A DNA stretch of 64,000 nt from Metarhizium brunneum (GCF_013426205.1 NC_089425.1:2418001-2482000); one strand, 5' to 3'; shown: positions 44,766 to 56,603, counted from the first letter of the stretch. Program-made: numbers and translations. The notes: generated by a model not told the origin, from the letters alone.

Positions 44766-46409
44766 ATGGGCAGATCAAAGCGAGGGGTTAGGTTCCCCCA
44801 CAGCAACGGCCAGGCCAACGGCTCCGAGGGTCGCCGTTCTAGCTTCAGCGATGCCAGCGAGGATGGGAGTGGTTCTCCCACGCGGACCAGAAAGGTCCAG
44901 GCAATGCAGCTTCCTCCCGTCGAAGAGGTTGGCCACCCCCAAGTTGACTTGCAGTTGATGATGGATGCTGACCATGCCTGACTTCTAGAAACCTCCCACC
45001 CCTGAGGAAGAATATCAGAAGAAAAAGGCCAATTTCATCACTCGCACCTTCTGGACTCTTTGCATGCTAGGCGCCTTCTTTACCGCCCTTTTCATGGGCC
45101 ACATCTACATCATCATCATCGTCACCATGGTTCAGATTGTTTCCTTCAAGGAGGTCATAGCCATTGCAAATGTTCCGAGCCGAGCCCGATCCCTTCGATC
45201 TACCAAGAGTCTCAACTGGTACTGGTTGGCTACCACCATGTATTTTCTTTACGGCGAAAGCGTCATATACTACTTCAAGCACATTGTCTTGGTTGATAAG
45301 GTCCTGCTACCGCTTGCCACCCACCATCGCTTCATCAGCTTCATCCTCTATGTTTTCGGTAGGTTGAGCCTCTCTTTCTTGAAGACTCTGCGTTTCTTCT
45401 GGTCTTTCTGGTCTCCCCTCAAGAGAAGCTAACCATCAGAGCAGGCTTCGTCTTCTTCGTCGCATCGCTCCAAGCCGGACACTACAAGTTCCAATTTACC
45501 AACTTTGCATGGACGCACATGGCCCTGTACCTCATCGTCGTTCAGGCCCATTTCGTCATGAACAATGTGTTCGAGGGCATGATCTGGTTCTTCTTGCCTG
45601 CCGCCCTCGTCATTACCAACGACATCTTTGCCTACATTTGCGGCATTGCCTTTGGTCGCACTCAACTCATCAAATTGTCGCCCAAGAAGACTGTGGAAGG
45701 ATTTGTTGGTGCTTGGATTGCCACTGTTCTCTTTGGCATGGTCCTCGTGAACCTGATGGTCCGATCCAAGTACTTTATCTGCCCCGTCAATGTAAGAGGA
45801 CGCGCACCTTGGTTTATCGCAGCGTCGAGCTTCCGCTAACATTTATACGTAGGACCTCGGCGCCACCATCTTCACCGGCCTTCAATGCGATCCGAATCCC
45901 GTTTTCATACCTCGCACGTACCATATGCCCCAGTTGTTCTTTTTGCCGCCAAGCTTTACAAATATCTCCTTCACGTTTGCTCCCATGCAGCTTCACGCTC
46001 TCGTCTTGGCATCATTTGCCTCTCTCATCGCTCCGTTCGGAGGCTTCTTTGCTTCTGGACTGAAGCGTAGCTTCAAAATTAAGGATTTCGGTGACTCGAT
46101 TCCAGGACATGGCGGCATGACGGATCGCATGGACTGTCAGTTCATCATGGGGTTTTTCGCGTACATGTACTACCACACCTTCATCTCTCTCCACAAGGTC
46201 AACGTCGGAACGGTTCTTGAGACTGCCATTACGAGCTTGAGCCCGGAAGAGCAAATCGATCTGGTCAAGAGCATGTCGCGGTACCTGGGCAACCAGGGTG
46301 TCGTGTCCGAAAAGGTAAGCTTATCATGTTGTGTAGCGCAAAGCGGAGAACCAAAGCTGACAGGCGGATGCAGTTCCTTGAATGCGTTGAGCGAACAATC
46401 AGCAGCTAA
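44766..46409 (+). CDS. cds1: Phosphatidate cytidylyltransferase (CDP-diacylglycerol synthase)
   Basis: Five exons: 44766..44927, 44989..45358, 45445..45791, 45853..46314, 46374..46409; 458 residues. It converts phosphatidate and CTP to CDP-diacylglycerol, precursor of phosphatidylinositol and phosphatidylserine, in the endoplasmic reticulum membrane. The N-terminus is basic and Ser-rich; KPPTPEEEYQKKKANFITRT leads into the first helix. About eight hydrophobic helices follow, with VMNNVFEGMIWFFLPAALVI and SPKKTVEGFVGAW in the middle. The family signature SGLKRSFKIKDFGDSIPGHG and on to GMTDRMD (362-387) is complete, including the acidic metal-binding residues. The last exon is very short and encodes FLECVERTISS. 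The first donor is uncertain: GTTGGC at 44928 is used here; GTTGAC at 44943 also keeps frame but leaves a 46-base intron. Confidence 0.94.
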
Positions 46410-46740
46410 ACGAATTCTACCTTTTTCGCTGTTCTCTTTCCGTGTCTTGTACCCTTCAGCCATGGCGATTTTATACGCCTCCGCCTTGTCCCATGTTTCC
46501 TGTCGTGTAGCAAATTCACTTTTAACAAAAGCAAGGGGATGCGAATTATTTTGTTTCCTTTCCCTTTTTCAACTTGTGCCAGCGCGCCAATGTAAGCAAG
46601 TAATTACAAGGCACGTGGCGTAGGCTTGGGGAAAACATCGGGCTATTCTTTCATCAGCCCTGGGAAATGGTTGTAGATGCAGGGGCAACAACATATCAGG
46701 TATAATGGGGCTCAAGTATTGGATGGACTGGCCGGGGTAA

Positions 46741-46765
46741 GATGGGATGAGATGGGATGGGATGA
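46741..46765. repeat. GGGAT-type tandem repeat
   Basis: Short run of GATGG/GATGA units. Confidence 0.8.
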
Positions 46766-47923
46766 TATAGCGGAGTATCAAGATCCATAGCTTGTCCATG
46801 TAGGGCTTTCGGAACCGAAATCATGACAACGGTTATTACTATGTATATTTGAATGGTAGTATATGCAAGAGTGCGTGAGGTGCAGGAACCCAAGTCGGCG
46901 AGTCCGGAGTTACTGCCATGGAGATTGCGAGGGTCGACAGCGTGCTTGTCTTGGATATTACAGGGTTTCGAATCTAAAGATTACTACCAGGTCGTTTGAT
47001 TCGGGCCGTCCAAGCCTATTACTGCGTATATCAAGTACTGCATACATACTCCGTGCTTCAGTGCCCAACCTACCAAGAGCTAGGTACTTAAAAAGGCAGG
47101 TCATCATCAAGTCTGCGACGCCAGCGAGGAGCTATTCGCCTTTAATTTCAACCCTCGTCCCAAGCTCCGCGCGTCCCAAAGTTAAAAGTCCCACTCGGAA
47201 CGGCGACCGGCTGTCGGCGGCCAAGGCCAGGCAGGCAGCCTTGGGGGCAATAATTAGACTCGGTGCAGCTTTTTCCTTGGGCGCCCTATTATGCCGTGCC
47301 TGGGACGGCATTTCTCAATACGGCATTGTACCGATACCAATGCTAGCACTTTGCGGGAAGCAGATGGATCAACAAGGTGAGCGGCGCATGCTCAACCAAG
47401 CCAAGCAGAATCGGCGCAAATGACATGACATTGCATCGCATGACAGGGGTGGGAGCCATCGAACAAGCATTTTTAAGATGAGTATTGCGGTGCAATATGG
47501 TACAATACAGTTCCACATGTGCTTCTGGAACAAGACGGGTCGACGGGCGCTCCGTAGTAGTACTAGTAGTAGTCTTTGTATGTGTGTACTGTACTATTTC
47601 GGGCAAGATTGTAATACGTAGTATGTACAATGTTATTACGAGGTGCTCCGTAGGAAATCATGCCCAAGTACCACCCCTGCTTGTCGCGTGGCACACGAGA
47701 GCGGAGCTGGGCGGCGTCACGGCTGGCTTGCAGGAGTTGGCCGATCTATGAGGGTCAAATGGCCTCTTGGTCAATGACAGCAAACGCTTGTAGGTGGGAG
47801 GATCGGTCTACTTTTTTTCGAGGGCCGCGGCTATGGGCCAGGTCGCGGTTGTTGTGTCGGGGAGTTTTGCCTCAAGGGGAAAGGTATTTGCTGACATGTC
47901 GCGGGCAGAGCTGACCGAAGAGG

Positions 47924-47940
47924 AGGGAGGGAGGGAGGGA
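47924..47940. repeat. (GGGA)n microsatellite
   Basis: Four GGGA units, purine-only strand. Confidence 0.85.
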
Positions 47941-48061
47941 TGGGGCTGGCTGGCTTTTGTTGGTTGTCATTGAGAGTTGAGTGTGTGTATGGATGCATGT
48001 AGAATGGTAATAGATGTGTGTTTCTGCAATGCGTATGTATGTACATACATACACAGTTGTA

Positions 48062-48064
<3 letters not shown>

Positions 48065-48100
<36 letters not shown>
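48065..48100. repeat. (GT)18 microsatellite
   Basis: Uninterrupted GT run of 36 bases, the longest simple repeat I found in the window. Confidence 0.95.
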
Positions 48101-48102
<2 letters not shown>

Positions 48103-48576
48103 GAGTTTGGCCTGATTCGTAAGGTGTTGCGAGGGAGGGAGTGAGACAGGGAAGGAAGGAACGAAGGAGGGAGCGAACGGAGTTGGAGGCTCTCCAACTG
48201 GCACGGCTGCGTGAGGCGGTCATGGACGGAATGTGCCAGTCTTCCTGCACGGTGCAAAGATTGACGGTGGGCTGGCGAGAATCGGCCTTGACCCCGTTTT
48301 GCGTGGACGTTGGACCATCTCCATTCCGATGTGGGTTGATGGCATGGCATGGCAAGGTATGGGCAGTTATAACACGGCAATTCAGTCCAACTGATTCACC
48401 CATGCCGACACACAAGTCCACTCGACGGGCACATCTCGAGGACACCACGGCCGCACCAAGGGCACACTGTTGAGTCTTGACGACGACGACACACACCTGG
48501 ACCCCCGGTCTCCGTTTAAGCATCAAAGGGCTCGCCATGCATCATCGCTGCCTCGGCCAGGCCACCCTGCCATGCG

Positions 48577-48628
48577 CCATGCTCCCGCCATGCTCCCGCC
48601 ATGCTCCCGCCGTGCTCCCGCCGTGCTC
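48577..48628. repeat. 11-base minisatellite
   Basis: Four and a half units of CCATGCTCCCG; the last units change CCAT to CCGT. Confidence 0.9.
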
Positions 48629-48764
48629 ATGCAAACACAGTGTCGTGATGCTCGTCCATTCATGAGAGCTTGAAACGGATCGTGGTCGTCGCCTGTTTCC
48701 CTTTTTCATCTCGTCACTCGTCACCTCCGACGCACGCGCATGTCGGTCTGCACATCACACGCAC

Positions 48765-48800
48765 GCATACATACATACATACACACACATACATGCGCAC
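48765..48800. repeat. CATA/CA microsatellite
   Basis: CATACATACATACA then CACACACATACAT; a similar short ACAT run recurs at about 48898-48912. Confidence 0.85.
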
Positions 48801-49990
48801 ACTTGTTCTTCACGCAGACGCACACGTACACGCACCCGCACACGCACACAGCCTTTCTCGTTGCGTTGGCTGCGACTCTGCAAAGAACCGACCGAGTACA
48901 TACATACATACACCCGGACGGAGTCGCCAGGTTTCCTCCCCCAGCCCTCGGTACTTTGTATTTTGGCCAAGATTTGTTTCGAATTCGAACTGCAACAAGA
49001 ATAATCCTGATCCTGGTCGCTTATCCCGTTCGGCTGTGTTGTAGAGTTGTTGCGCTTGCAAGGTGCTCCGCGCCTTCATCTTATATTTTGTCCATCGTTG
49101 GATGACGCTCATGGTTATTTATGCTTTTCCCGTTCAACATTGCCATCTAATCAATTCTGCGCATCGACAGCCACCGCCTTATTCATCCGTCATTCCTCCC
49201 TCTCACCCTCCGCGACTCCCAGCAATTCGTCTTAAATCTCTCTTGTTCGCCTCGTTACGGCGCTTTTCTGTCTCTTTCTTTTTTTCTACCTCTCTGAAAA
49301 AGTGGCTGGCCTCCATTACTGACTGGCCCATTCATTCACTTGGTCGTCGCATCGACCACATTTCGCTCCGCAAGCACGGACATGCTCGTATTATTGTCCG
49401 ATCATTCCGACCACCTTCCTTTCGGTATCAAACATCCTTGCTGCGCCTGGCCATTGTGTAGCTCTGCCGGTTAAATTGAAATTTAAACTGCACCCAGGCC
49501 CGGCATTTGATCCTGCCCTACTCCGTACCGAGTACGGAGTACCACGTTGCGGAATAGCTCAGGTGTGCAGTGGATGCCACGACTCGAGACATTCGTTGCT
49601 CATTCTTTTAGCATTTAGAATTTACTCGCAAAAACGGCAATTCTCATCTCTGACTGGTGGGTTTGACCTTCTTTTCTCGGCAGTCTAATCATACCGACCG
49701 CGCTTTTGTAATCTTTGCTCCCTCGGTTTCTCTTCTTTCTTTTTCTTTCCCTTCTTTTTTTTTAAAAGAAAAAATCCCTCGACAACTGGGGCCTACACGA
49801 TCTGGGGTCAATGCACGAGAGGCTGCACGGCCGAGACATAAAGGGATATTGGCAAACGGCGCCATTTCACAAAGGATATATAGAACAAACGAATTCTAGT
49901 CTTGGGCCGACAACCCTCTCTCGGGCCCGGCCTGGGACCGCCGGGGATCCCTCTGACATACCATCACCTCACCACCCGGGGTCTATCATC

Positions 49991-50932
49991 ATGAACGACG
50001 ACGATTCCACCTTTGGAGAGGCCCCGTCCAATGCGAGCACTTCCATACGAAGCTCCGTTACGAGATACGAATGGAAACATGGCCGTCGATACCATGCCTA
50101 CCAGTCTGGTACGTATCCGTTTCCCAACGATGAGCGGGAGCAAGATCGTCTGGATATGCTACACCACGCCACCACACGACTGCTCGACGACCGGCTCTTC
50201 CTGGCACCCATTCAGCCTGATGGCATGAGAATCCTGGATATTGGTACAGGAACGGGTCTGTGGCCTATCCAAATGGGCGATTTATACCCCGGAGCGAGTA
50301 TAACGGGCAACGATCTGAGTCCCATTCAGCCCACCTGGGTCCCCACAAATGTCAACTTTCTCGTAGACGATGTCGAGTTGGATTGGATCGAGACGAACAC
50401 ATACGACTACATTCACTGTCGCTACATGTCTGCCTCGATAAAAGACTGGCCACGGCTGATTCGCCAAATACACGACGCCTTGAAACCCGGTGGGTGGGTG
50501 GAATTTCAAGAATTTTCAACGACATTCAGCTCAGACGACGGCTCAATGGGCGTAGACCATCCCACTCACGCATTCGTGCAACTCAGTCTCACGCTGAAAG
50601 AAGCGTGTAGTAAGACGGGGAGAATGCTTGATCCAACGCCGTGTTTGAAACGGTGGAGCAGCGAAGGGGGGTTCAATACCATTGAGCAGCATGTCTTCAA
50701 AGCACCCATTGGCAATTGGCCCAAGGGTCTGCGGAGCAAAGAAGTCGGTACAATGATGGGTGTCGGCCTGTCTGACGGAGTGGACGGCATGACGGCCGTG
50801 TTGGTGAGGGATGTACTGGGTTGGTCGGCAGACGAGGTAGAGGTACTGAATGCCAAGGTGCGGAGCGCAACCCGCAGCGATCCAAAGGTCATGGTTGATT
50901 ACGTCGTTGTTCTGGCGCAAAAGGATAAATGA
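49991..50932 (+). CDS. LaeA-like class I SAM-dependent methyltransferase
   Basis: Intronless, 313 residues from ATG 49991 (MNDDDSTFGEAPSN). An in-frame ATG at 49811 would add 60 residues of unremarkable sequence; the shorter start is preferred because fungal relatives begin with such an acidic DDD/SxFG segment. Then come RYEWKHGRRYHAYQSGTYPF and PNDEREQDRLDMLHH, hallmark blocks of the LaeA/UMTA family. The SAM site is ILDIGTGTGLWPIQMGDLYP (81-100), followed by NDLSPIQPTWVPTNVNFLVDD (acidic residue of motif II and post II) and a LKPGGWVEFQE strand. Members include the secondary-metabolism regulator LaeA, but most paralogs have unknown substrates. It lies alone between long leader DNA and a DNA-replication gene, with no biosynthetic cluster around it, so a role in secondary metabolism is not indicated. 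Confidence 0.9.
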   Translation: MNDDDSTFGEAPSNASTSIRSSVTRYEWKHGRRYHAYQSGTYPFPNDEREQDRLDMLHHATTRLLDDRLFLAPIQPDGMRILDIGTGTGLWPIQMGDLYPGASITGNDLSPIQPTWVPTNVNFLVDDVELDWIETNTYDYIHCRYMSASIKDWPRLIRQIHDALKPGGWVEFQEFSTTFSSDDGSMGVDHPTHAFVQLSLTLKEACSKTGRMLDPTPCLKRWSSEGGFNTIEQHVFKAPIGNWPKGLRSKEVGTMMGVGLSDGVDGMTAVLVRDVLGWSADEVEVLNAKVRSATRSDPKVMVDYVVVLAQKDK

Positions 50933-51990
50933 CCAGGATGGCAGCTGCGAGATGCTGATTTTTGTGTTTTGACTCTTTTATTTTATTACCAAAGCGTGGC
51001 GTTGTGGGCATAGCGACTTGGTTCGAATTTGGCGGCATTGCTAGTAACATCATGAGCATTAGTGGGCATGGGAGGGGTTTCTAGATTTCTACATGGCCGA
51101 GGTCCTTGGATCAGTTCAAGCGGCTGTTTTCATGCGGAACGGAGCGATGTTAAGGAGGCAGTACGCCTGAGGCGTGGGTGAAGGTGTTGGGCTCTATACC
51201 CCTGCGTCAGCAATAGTCGTGTTCAAGAGGTTGAGAAGTACTTTTGAGTTTATTAATTAAGCCACACGTTTAGGCGTCGATATAAATAGCTGTGCTTCCA
51301 AAAGATATCGCTGCTAACCTCATGGCCGGATCTAACGTGTTGCAGATGAGCGCCATCTCCATGGCTGAAATATGAAACGGCTTCCAACCATGACGTAGGA
51401 TCATAACACAACGTATGTACTAGCTAGTCCTCACAATAGAAGCGCAAATCAACTTTTTACACGCAAGTCCCGCCGCAATCGGCTCCTGGCTCTGTATTCC
51501 GTAAACTTCAATGGACTGTCCCTGTCTAACCAAAAAGACGGCGCTCCCATAGAAAGCCGCAAAGAAGACGAACCCAGACGCATCCATTCTCTCAAATCCT
51601 CACATTTCAGCATGGCAGGCCGTGTTGCCAGTCCAGGTAGCGGAGGACACGGAGGAATAGCATCCGTATATAGTTCGACGGGCGTCCAGGAACGCGGAGG
51701 AAGCTACACGTAGGTTTATGTATACCAGACACGAGGCCTACAAGAACCGGGGAGGGCTTGTCACGCACACGGCGGCGGGCTTTCTAGGTCACGCGTAGAC
51801 CACGATGAGTTCTTCCATGATATCACTGGTGCTGAATACCCAAATGAAGTATATAATCTACCGGATATCAAAAGTCACAGGCTCCCCTTCCCATAAAGCG
51901 CCAGCCATGGCCAATAGCAAACTAGCCCCAAAAAGAAGAAAGAAAATAAACGCCCTCCCGCTCGCAAAAAGTCATCATCATGACGGGCAA
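50933..51990. other. Intergenic, 3' flanks of the methyltransferase and Mrc1 genes
   Basis: Convergent region, about 1.06 kb. No gene, tRNA or repeat of note. A B-box-like GGTTCGAAT at about 51020 has no partner A box. Confidence 0.55.
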
Positions 51991-54900
51991 CTACCCGAAT
52001 GTTCCCTTGCCCAAGATACCGCCGACCATGCCTATTCTGCCCCTGGCACCCTTGACGCGCCTCTCCTGCCTCCGCCTCTCGCTCTCCTGCACTTTGGCTC
52101 TCTGCTCGTTCTCCCTCGCGAAGCCGCCGATGCCGCTCTTCTTGCCCGCGCCCTTCTTGATCTTGGCGTCGTCGCCGAATCCCCCCACGCTGCTCATGGC
52201 GGAACTCCCCGAGGACCCGGACATGAGGCTTGAGTTGGTGGTGGCTCGTCGTAGCAGCGCGGGCACCTTGAAGGACGACGACGTCTGTGTGGTGAAAGCC
52301 ATGCGAACGGTGGAGCTCGTGCTCGAGGTGTTGCGCTTGAGGCTGATCCGATCTACTACGGGCTGGTTCTCCTTGTTGCTGCGTGACAGGTCGTCGTCGT
52401 CGGCTTCTTCTTGTTGTTGTTCTCCTTCGCTGTCGGAACCAACTTCTGTGGCGGGGATGATGGATCCGTGTGGCTCGTCAAGGAGGTTGGACAGCGTTTC
52501 GCGCACCTCACCTATGTTGGAGGGTTTCTTGCCGTTCTTTGTTCTGCGCATGCTCGCCGGCGCTCTGCTGTTGTCTGCTGTTGAAGAAAGTGGCTGTGGT
52601 TGTGGTTGTGGTTGTGGTTGTGTAGGCTGGCTGTCAGGGATCAAGGTAGGATGCTGAGCTTGCTCCTGGGTGTCGTTTTGAGACTCAGAGTCCGCTTGTG
52701 ACGGCGTGTCGAGAGCGCCCAGGAGATCAATCTCATCGTCACTGTCGCGGTCCTCAATGGTTCGCATAAATGCTTGATTTCCGGGGTTTTCAGCAATCTT
52801 CTTGACACGCTCGTCTGCAAAGAGCGCCTTTTGCATCTTGGCGAATTGTCGGCGCTTCATGCGCTTGCGAGCCTCACCATCGGAGTCCGAGTCCGAGAGG
52901 TCAAAATCGCCTCCGCGCTTGCGACGGAGCATGCCGCTGGTGATGTCCTTGAAGAGCCTTTCGACCTGTTGTTCGTCGTTGGCCCGTTCACGATCACTGG
53001 GCTCAAGTTAGCTTCTATTATCCACAACGTGGTCAGGGGGGGAAGAGAGGCACTGCAACTTACGCATAAAACGCAGCTAGCTTCCGTTTGTCGTTTTCGT
53101 TGAGAGCCGCGTCGTCAATCATCTCCTCCATCGACCCGTTGGACTCATTGTCACTATCCTCGCCGTCCACGCCACCTAGACCGGCGTATTCATCCTCTGA
53201 TTCTTCGGCCTGCTCCTCAACCATTTCTTTAGCCTTGCTCTTCTTACGATCAAAATCGTCGGCAAGACGGAGTCTCTGCTCTTTTTTGGCTGCATCCTGC
53301 ATAGCTTGGAAGGCGTTGCCTTGAATGCTGGGTGCGCTGGGCTCACTGGCCTCCGGGATAGCAGTCTCGGCAGGGGACATGTCCATTCTTCGCCGAAGCC
53401 GGCCTCTTCGAACGACCGGTGACTCCTGGGACATGTCCACGTCCTGCTTGTCGGCAATCATGGTCTCAACCGTTGAGAAGGGAGGATCTACGAATCTGTC
53501 TCGGAGAGGGGTATGTTGTTGCAAGCCCACATCCTGGGATAGCTCCAGTGTCTCAGACAGCTGAGTCTGCATTCCGTTGGCAATCAGCGTTCCGAGACCA
53601 TGCATCTGAGACTGTGAGAGGTTGAGCTGCACCCCTTGGGTCTCCTCTTGTTGAGAATCAACAATCATTTCTTCAATCGGCTCGTCCATGGTGGCTGAAA
53701 AGTTGGAATCGGGGAAGTGGTCGAAATCCGGCATCATAGACTGCGTGGGCCCGGCTGCACAATCGCTCATTTGGCTGTCCATGGTGCCAGCAAATATCTG
53801 TGTGAGTCCCAGCCCAGCAGGCCCCTGGACAGGCAGTCCGGGAATAAACGTCTTTTTCGCAGATCGTAGAACTGAGCCGGGAGCGACAGGAGATATGGTG
53901 CCTGCACCCGCGGGTGTCATCTGGGTAGCAGTAACCTTGACAGGCCTGGGTGTAGCCTGCACTTCACCTTCATCATCCGAAAGCACTAATATGGCCTTGT
54001 TTCGTACTCTGCGTTGTCTCCTCGGGGCTGGTTGCTCCATCTCATCCATATCAGCCTGGTCTTGAGCAGCGGTCTCGGCTTCAGATGCGCTAGAGTCAGC
54101 CTCCTCGTCAAATAGAGGGTTTTCGGCGCCCTCATCTTCCTCCGTGCCGTCTGCCTCTGCCTCATCCTCAGACCCGGACATTTCTAACTCTGATGCCTCC
54201 GCATCCGCCTCCTCAGCCGGATCCTGGTATTCTTCGTCGTCACTGTCATCCCAAGCAAGAGGATCAACTTCGCCATTCTCCTTCTGTTGCCGCTTAGCCT
54301 CGCTTCTCTCCTCCTCCATGAGCTTCTGGGCCTCTTGTCTAGCCTTGGCCACAATGTCCTCGACTTCTTGCTCTTGTCTTTCGCGCTCTTCAGCGGTCTG
54401 GATGACAATTCCTTGTCCCTTGAGAACCTCCAGGCGGCGATCGCGCTCCAATTTGGCTTGCTGGCGGGCTTTGAGTTGCAAATAAGCCTGAAGCTCTCCA
54501 GGGTTCATCCTGGACTGGTCTTTCTTGCCGCGGCTCTCCTTGCCAGGAGACTTCACCTGTGCCAAAGCACGGAAAATTTGTAGAGATTGAGTCTTGGATG
54601 ACGTCTTGGAAGGAATGTTTGCAAACAGAGCATCAACCTTGTCCTTGACCGAAGTCGTAATCTGGAGATCGTCGTCCGTGTCGATTGTAACTGCGTTTGT
54701 GGGCATGACAGGCAGTCGAACACGTACTCTTCGCTTTGGCCGTGCCTGTGAACCAGCATCTACACTTGCCATTGTGAGGCTCGCTGTCTTGGCGGCAACT
54801 CCTGGTTGAGCTGCAGCCTCGATGTTTTCTGTTGGAACAGCAGTGTCCTCATTGACAAGCCGACCACCATCCTGCTTACCCAGAGGTGGAGAGCTAGGAG

Positions 54901-55930
54901 GTGTATCCGCATGTCCCATCTCAACATCAGACTGCGGTGTCGTAGGTCGGCTGGAGCTGTTGGCAGCAGGCAATGTGGTTTCACCCCCACCAACAGGCTT
55001 GTAATGGAACCGCTGGAAAAGGCTAGCTTTAGAGATCTTCTTCTTTGTCTTAGCCTCATGAGCAAGCTGCATGCTTCTGGCCATCCGCTGCGTCTCCCTG
55101 TTCATTTCCTCAATCGCCTTCTTGCTCGCTTTCCTCGTTGGGCGAACTTCTTGTGTGAGTCGTCTGCCACCTTCGTCGTCGGTGATGCCGTCGACATCAT
55201 CATCCGAAACGAGCTGCTCCAGCTCAGAGGCAAGATGTTCTTGCTGAGCTCGTCGCTCAACCCTGCGGGCCTCCTCTGCGGCTTCGCGTGCAAGACGTTC
55301 TTGTCTCTTTCGTTCGACGAGAGCCTGGAAACGATCTGATTTCAGCGGCGGTAAGTCGTTATCCGAATCCGCTGCCCCGGCCGCGCTTTTCACTGGGGAA
55401 GGACGCATTGGGGAAGAGACGAACAATCCGGGGCTATGAGACCGGGATGTTCTCTCTGCAGCATCAGATTCGTCATCAACAGGAGCTCGACGTTTCAACC
55501 GCCTCGGGGCAGTGGGAAGCTCGTCGTCTTGGTCGCCGTGGGCCACCGAATTCTCCTGTTGCTCCGCCTCGTCGCGTTGCAGCATCCTCCTCACGCGTTC
55601 TCTTGCCGTCTCTGGGGCCGAGGGGCTCTGAGAAGCGCTCTTTGTATTTGCCGAACCACCCTGCATCCGTGACGCGAGCTTCCCTCTCGGTCGAACTGCA
55701 ACGTCAGACTCGTCAGACTCATTGTCATTTTGTGCCAATCGAGGACTACTGTGTATCTTGCGAGGCAATTGAGAAATGAGAGACGATTTTGATTTCCTGT
55801 TGCCAGTATGTGGTCCTTCGTCGTCACTGCTCTCTACTGTTGCCAGCAGAGCTCTTATCTTGGATCGCGGTGTCAACGGTTCCGGTGAGCCACCGCGTGA
55901 TGCGGGCGAGGAAACTCGTGGAAGCGCCAT
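51991..55930 (-). CDS. mrc1: Mrc1/claspin-type replication checkpoint mediator
   Basis: Two exons, complement(51991..52996, 53064..55930), 1290 residues; 55930 is the first ATG of the frame. The N-terminus includes TPRSKIRALLATVESSDDEG, typical of fungal Mrc1. Long acidic and Glu/Arg-rich stretches follow, including a helical basic region near residues 205-235 and an acidic block EEDEGAENPLFDEEADSSAS. SQ/TQ sites are abundant (for example QTQLSETLELSQDVG, DMSQESP), as expected for a target of the ATR-like kinase. The conserved Mrc1 domain near NENDKRKLAAFYADRERAND and VERLFKDITSGMLRRKRGGD is rebuilt across the intron. The protein links the helicase, polymerase and fork-protection complex and passes the stress signal to the Rad53/Cds1 kinase. 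A repeat-derived PQPQPQPQ tract lies in the C-terminal part. Rad26/ATRIP, in the same pathway, is encoded 9 kb away. Confidence 0.93.
52596..52622. repeat. Coding microsatellite giving a Pro-Gln repeat in Mrc1
   Basis: TGGTTG repeated about four times on the plus strand, read on the minus strand as alternating Gln and Pro codons. Confidence 0.85.
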
Positions 55931-56603
55931 CGGCGGCGATGAATGGCTAGAAATATTGGCTGGCGGGATAATCAAGAAACTTGTATTAAATCATCGAAAA
56001 CGAAGAATGACAGGAAATTGACTGCTCAAGGCGTATACTAAAAATTCTGTTGGATGTGTGTCAAGTACGGAGCAGACGGACCACGAGCTTGCTTGAGAGG
56101 TTCAATGTTGCTGCGTTTAAGTGGGATAACGGCTGGTGGGGAGCTCGCGGACGCGCGACGCGATTTTGGTGGCGCGCTGTTGCGGGCCATCCCGCGTCAT
56201 CTTTTAATTATCTGCGATGGACCAACCTCATTGTCCAACACACCGCAATTGTGCACATGCCAAAAGTCCAGATGTCGTATTAAAACGCAGTTGCTCATCT
56301 TCGACCGAGATAAATGGCAAATGCATCGTCATAAGGCTTTGACAAGAGATGGTTTCTTCAGCTGCATGCATCTACGGAATTGCATGCAGACGTTTATTCG
56401 CCAGCCACTTCACATGGCGCTGAATGAGCTGCATTGTCGGCGAGACACAATATTTTCATTCAAGCAACTTGGCGCAGATGCCTGTTGTCTCTACCTAATG
56501 TTTTTATAGTTTATTTTTATCCTTTTTTTTTTCAATTTTATGCTTTTCTTAAGCAACAATTCCGACCCAGACCATGTCTTGTTCTTATTCACATTATCCC
56601 CAT
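55931..56603. promoter_or_regulatory. mrc1 promoter region with ACGCG cluster
   Basis: Between the mrc1 start and the 3' end of INO1. ACGCG occurs at 56151-56155 and 56158-56162 and, on the other strand, at 56193-56197, about 220-265 bases upstream of the start. This resembles MBF-type sites of G1/S genes. The surroundings are GC-rich, so chance cannot be ruled out. Confidence 0.35.

Larger units (their letters stand above)
46410..49990. other. Gene-poor stretch with simple repeats; leader of the methyltransferase gene
   Basis: No supportable gene. It holds the repeat cluster listed separately (46.7-48.9 kb) and a long pyrimidine-rich stretch from about 49150 to 49780 that looks like promoter and leader DNA. 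Two decamers (49519 and 49532) face each other and could form a hairpin. Arg/Thr/His-rich frames over the CA and GT repeats are artefacts. Confidence 0.5.

Noticed and set aside
47831..48538. Frames with His-Thr and Thr-Tyr repeats across the GT/CA microsatellites
   Set aside because: They are translations of simple repeats without any coding character.
47924..48800. Tandem repeats considered as a CRISPR array
   Set aside because: Units are simple repeats or 11-base tandem copies without spacers, and the genome is eukaryotic.
49811..49990. 60-residue N-terminal extension of the LaeA-like methyltransferase
   Set aside because: Compositionally unlike the family N-terminus; the ATG at 49991 gives the expected acidic start. 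It is kept as an alternative only.
51010..51030. tRNA B-box-like GGTTCGAAT
   Set aside because: No A box at the proper distance and no cloverleaf could be drawn; a similar match near 38943 on the minus strand failed the same test.
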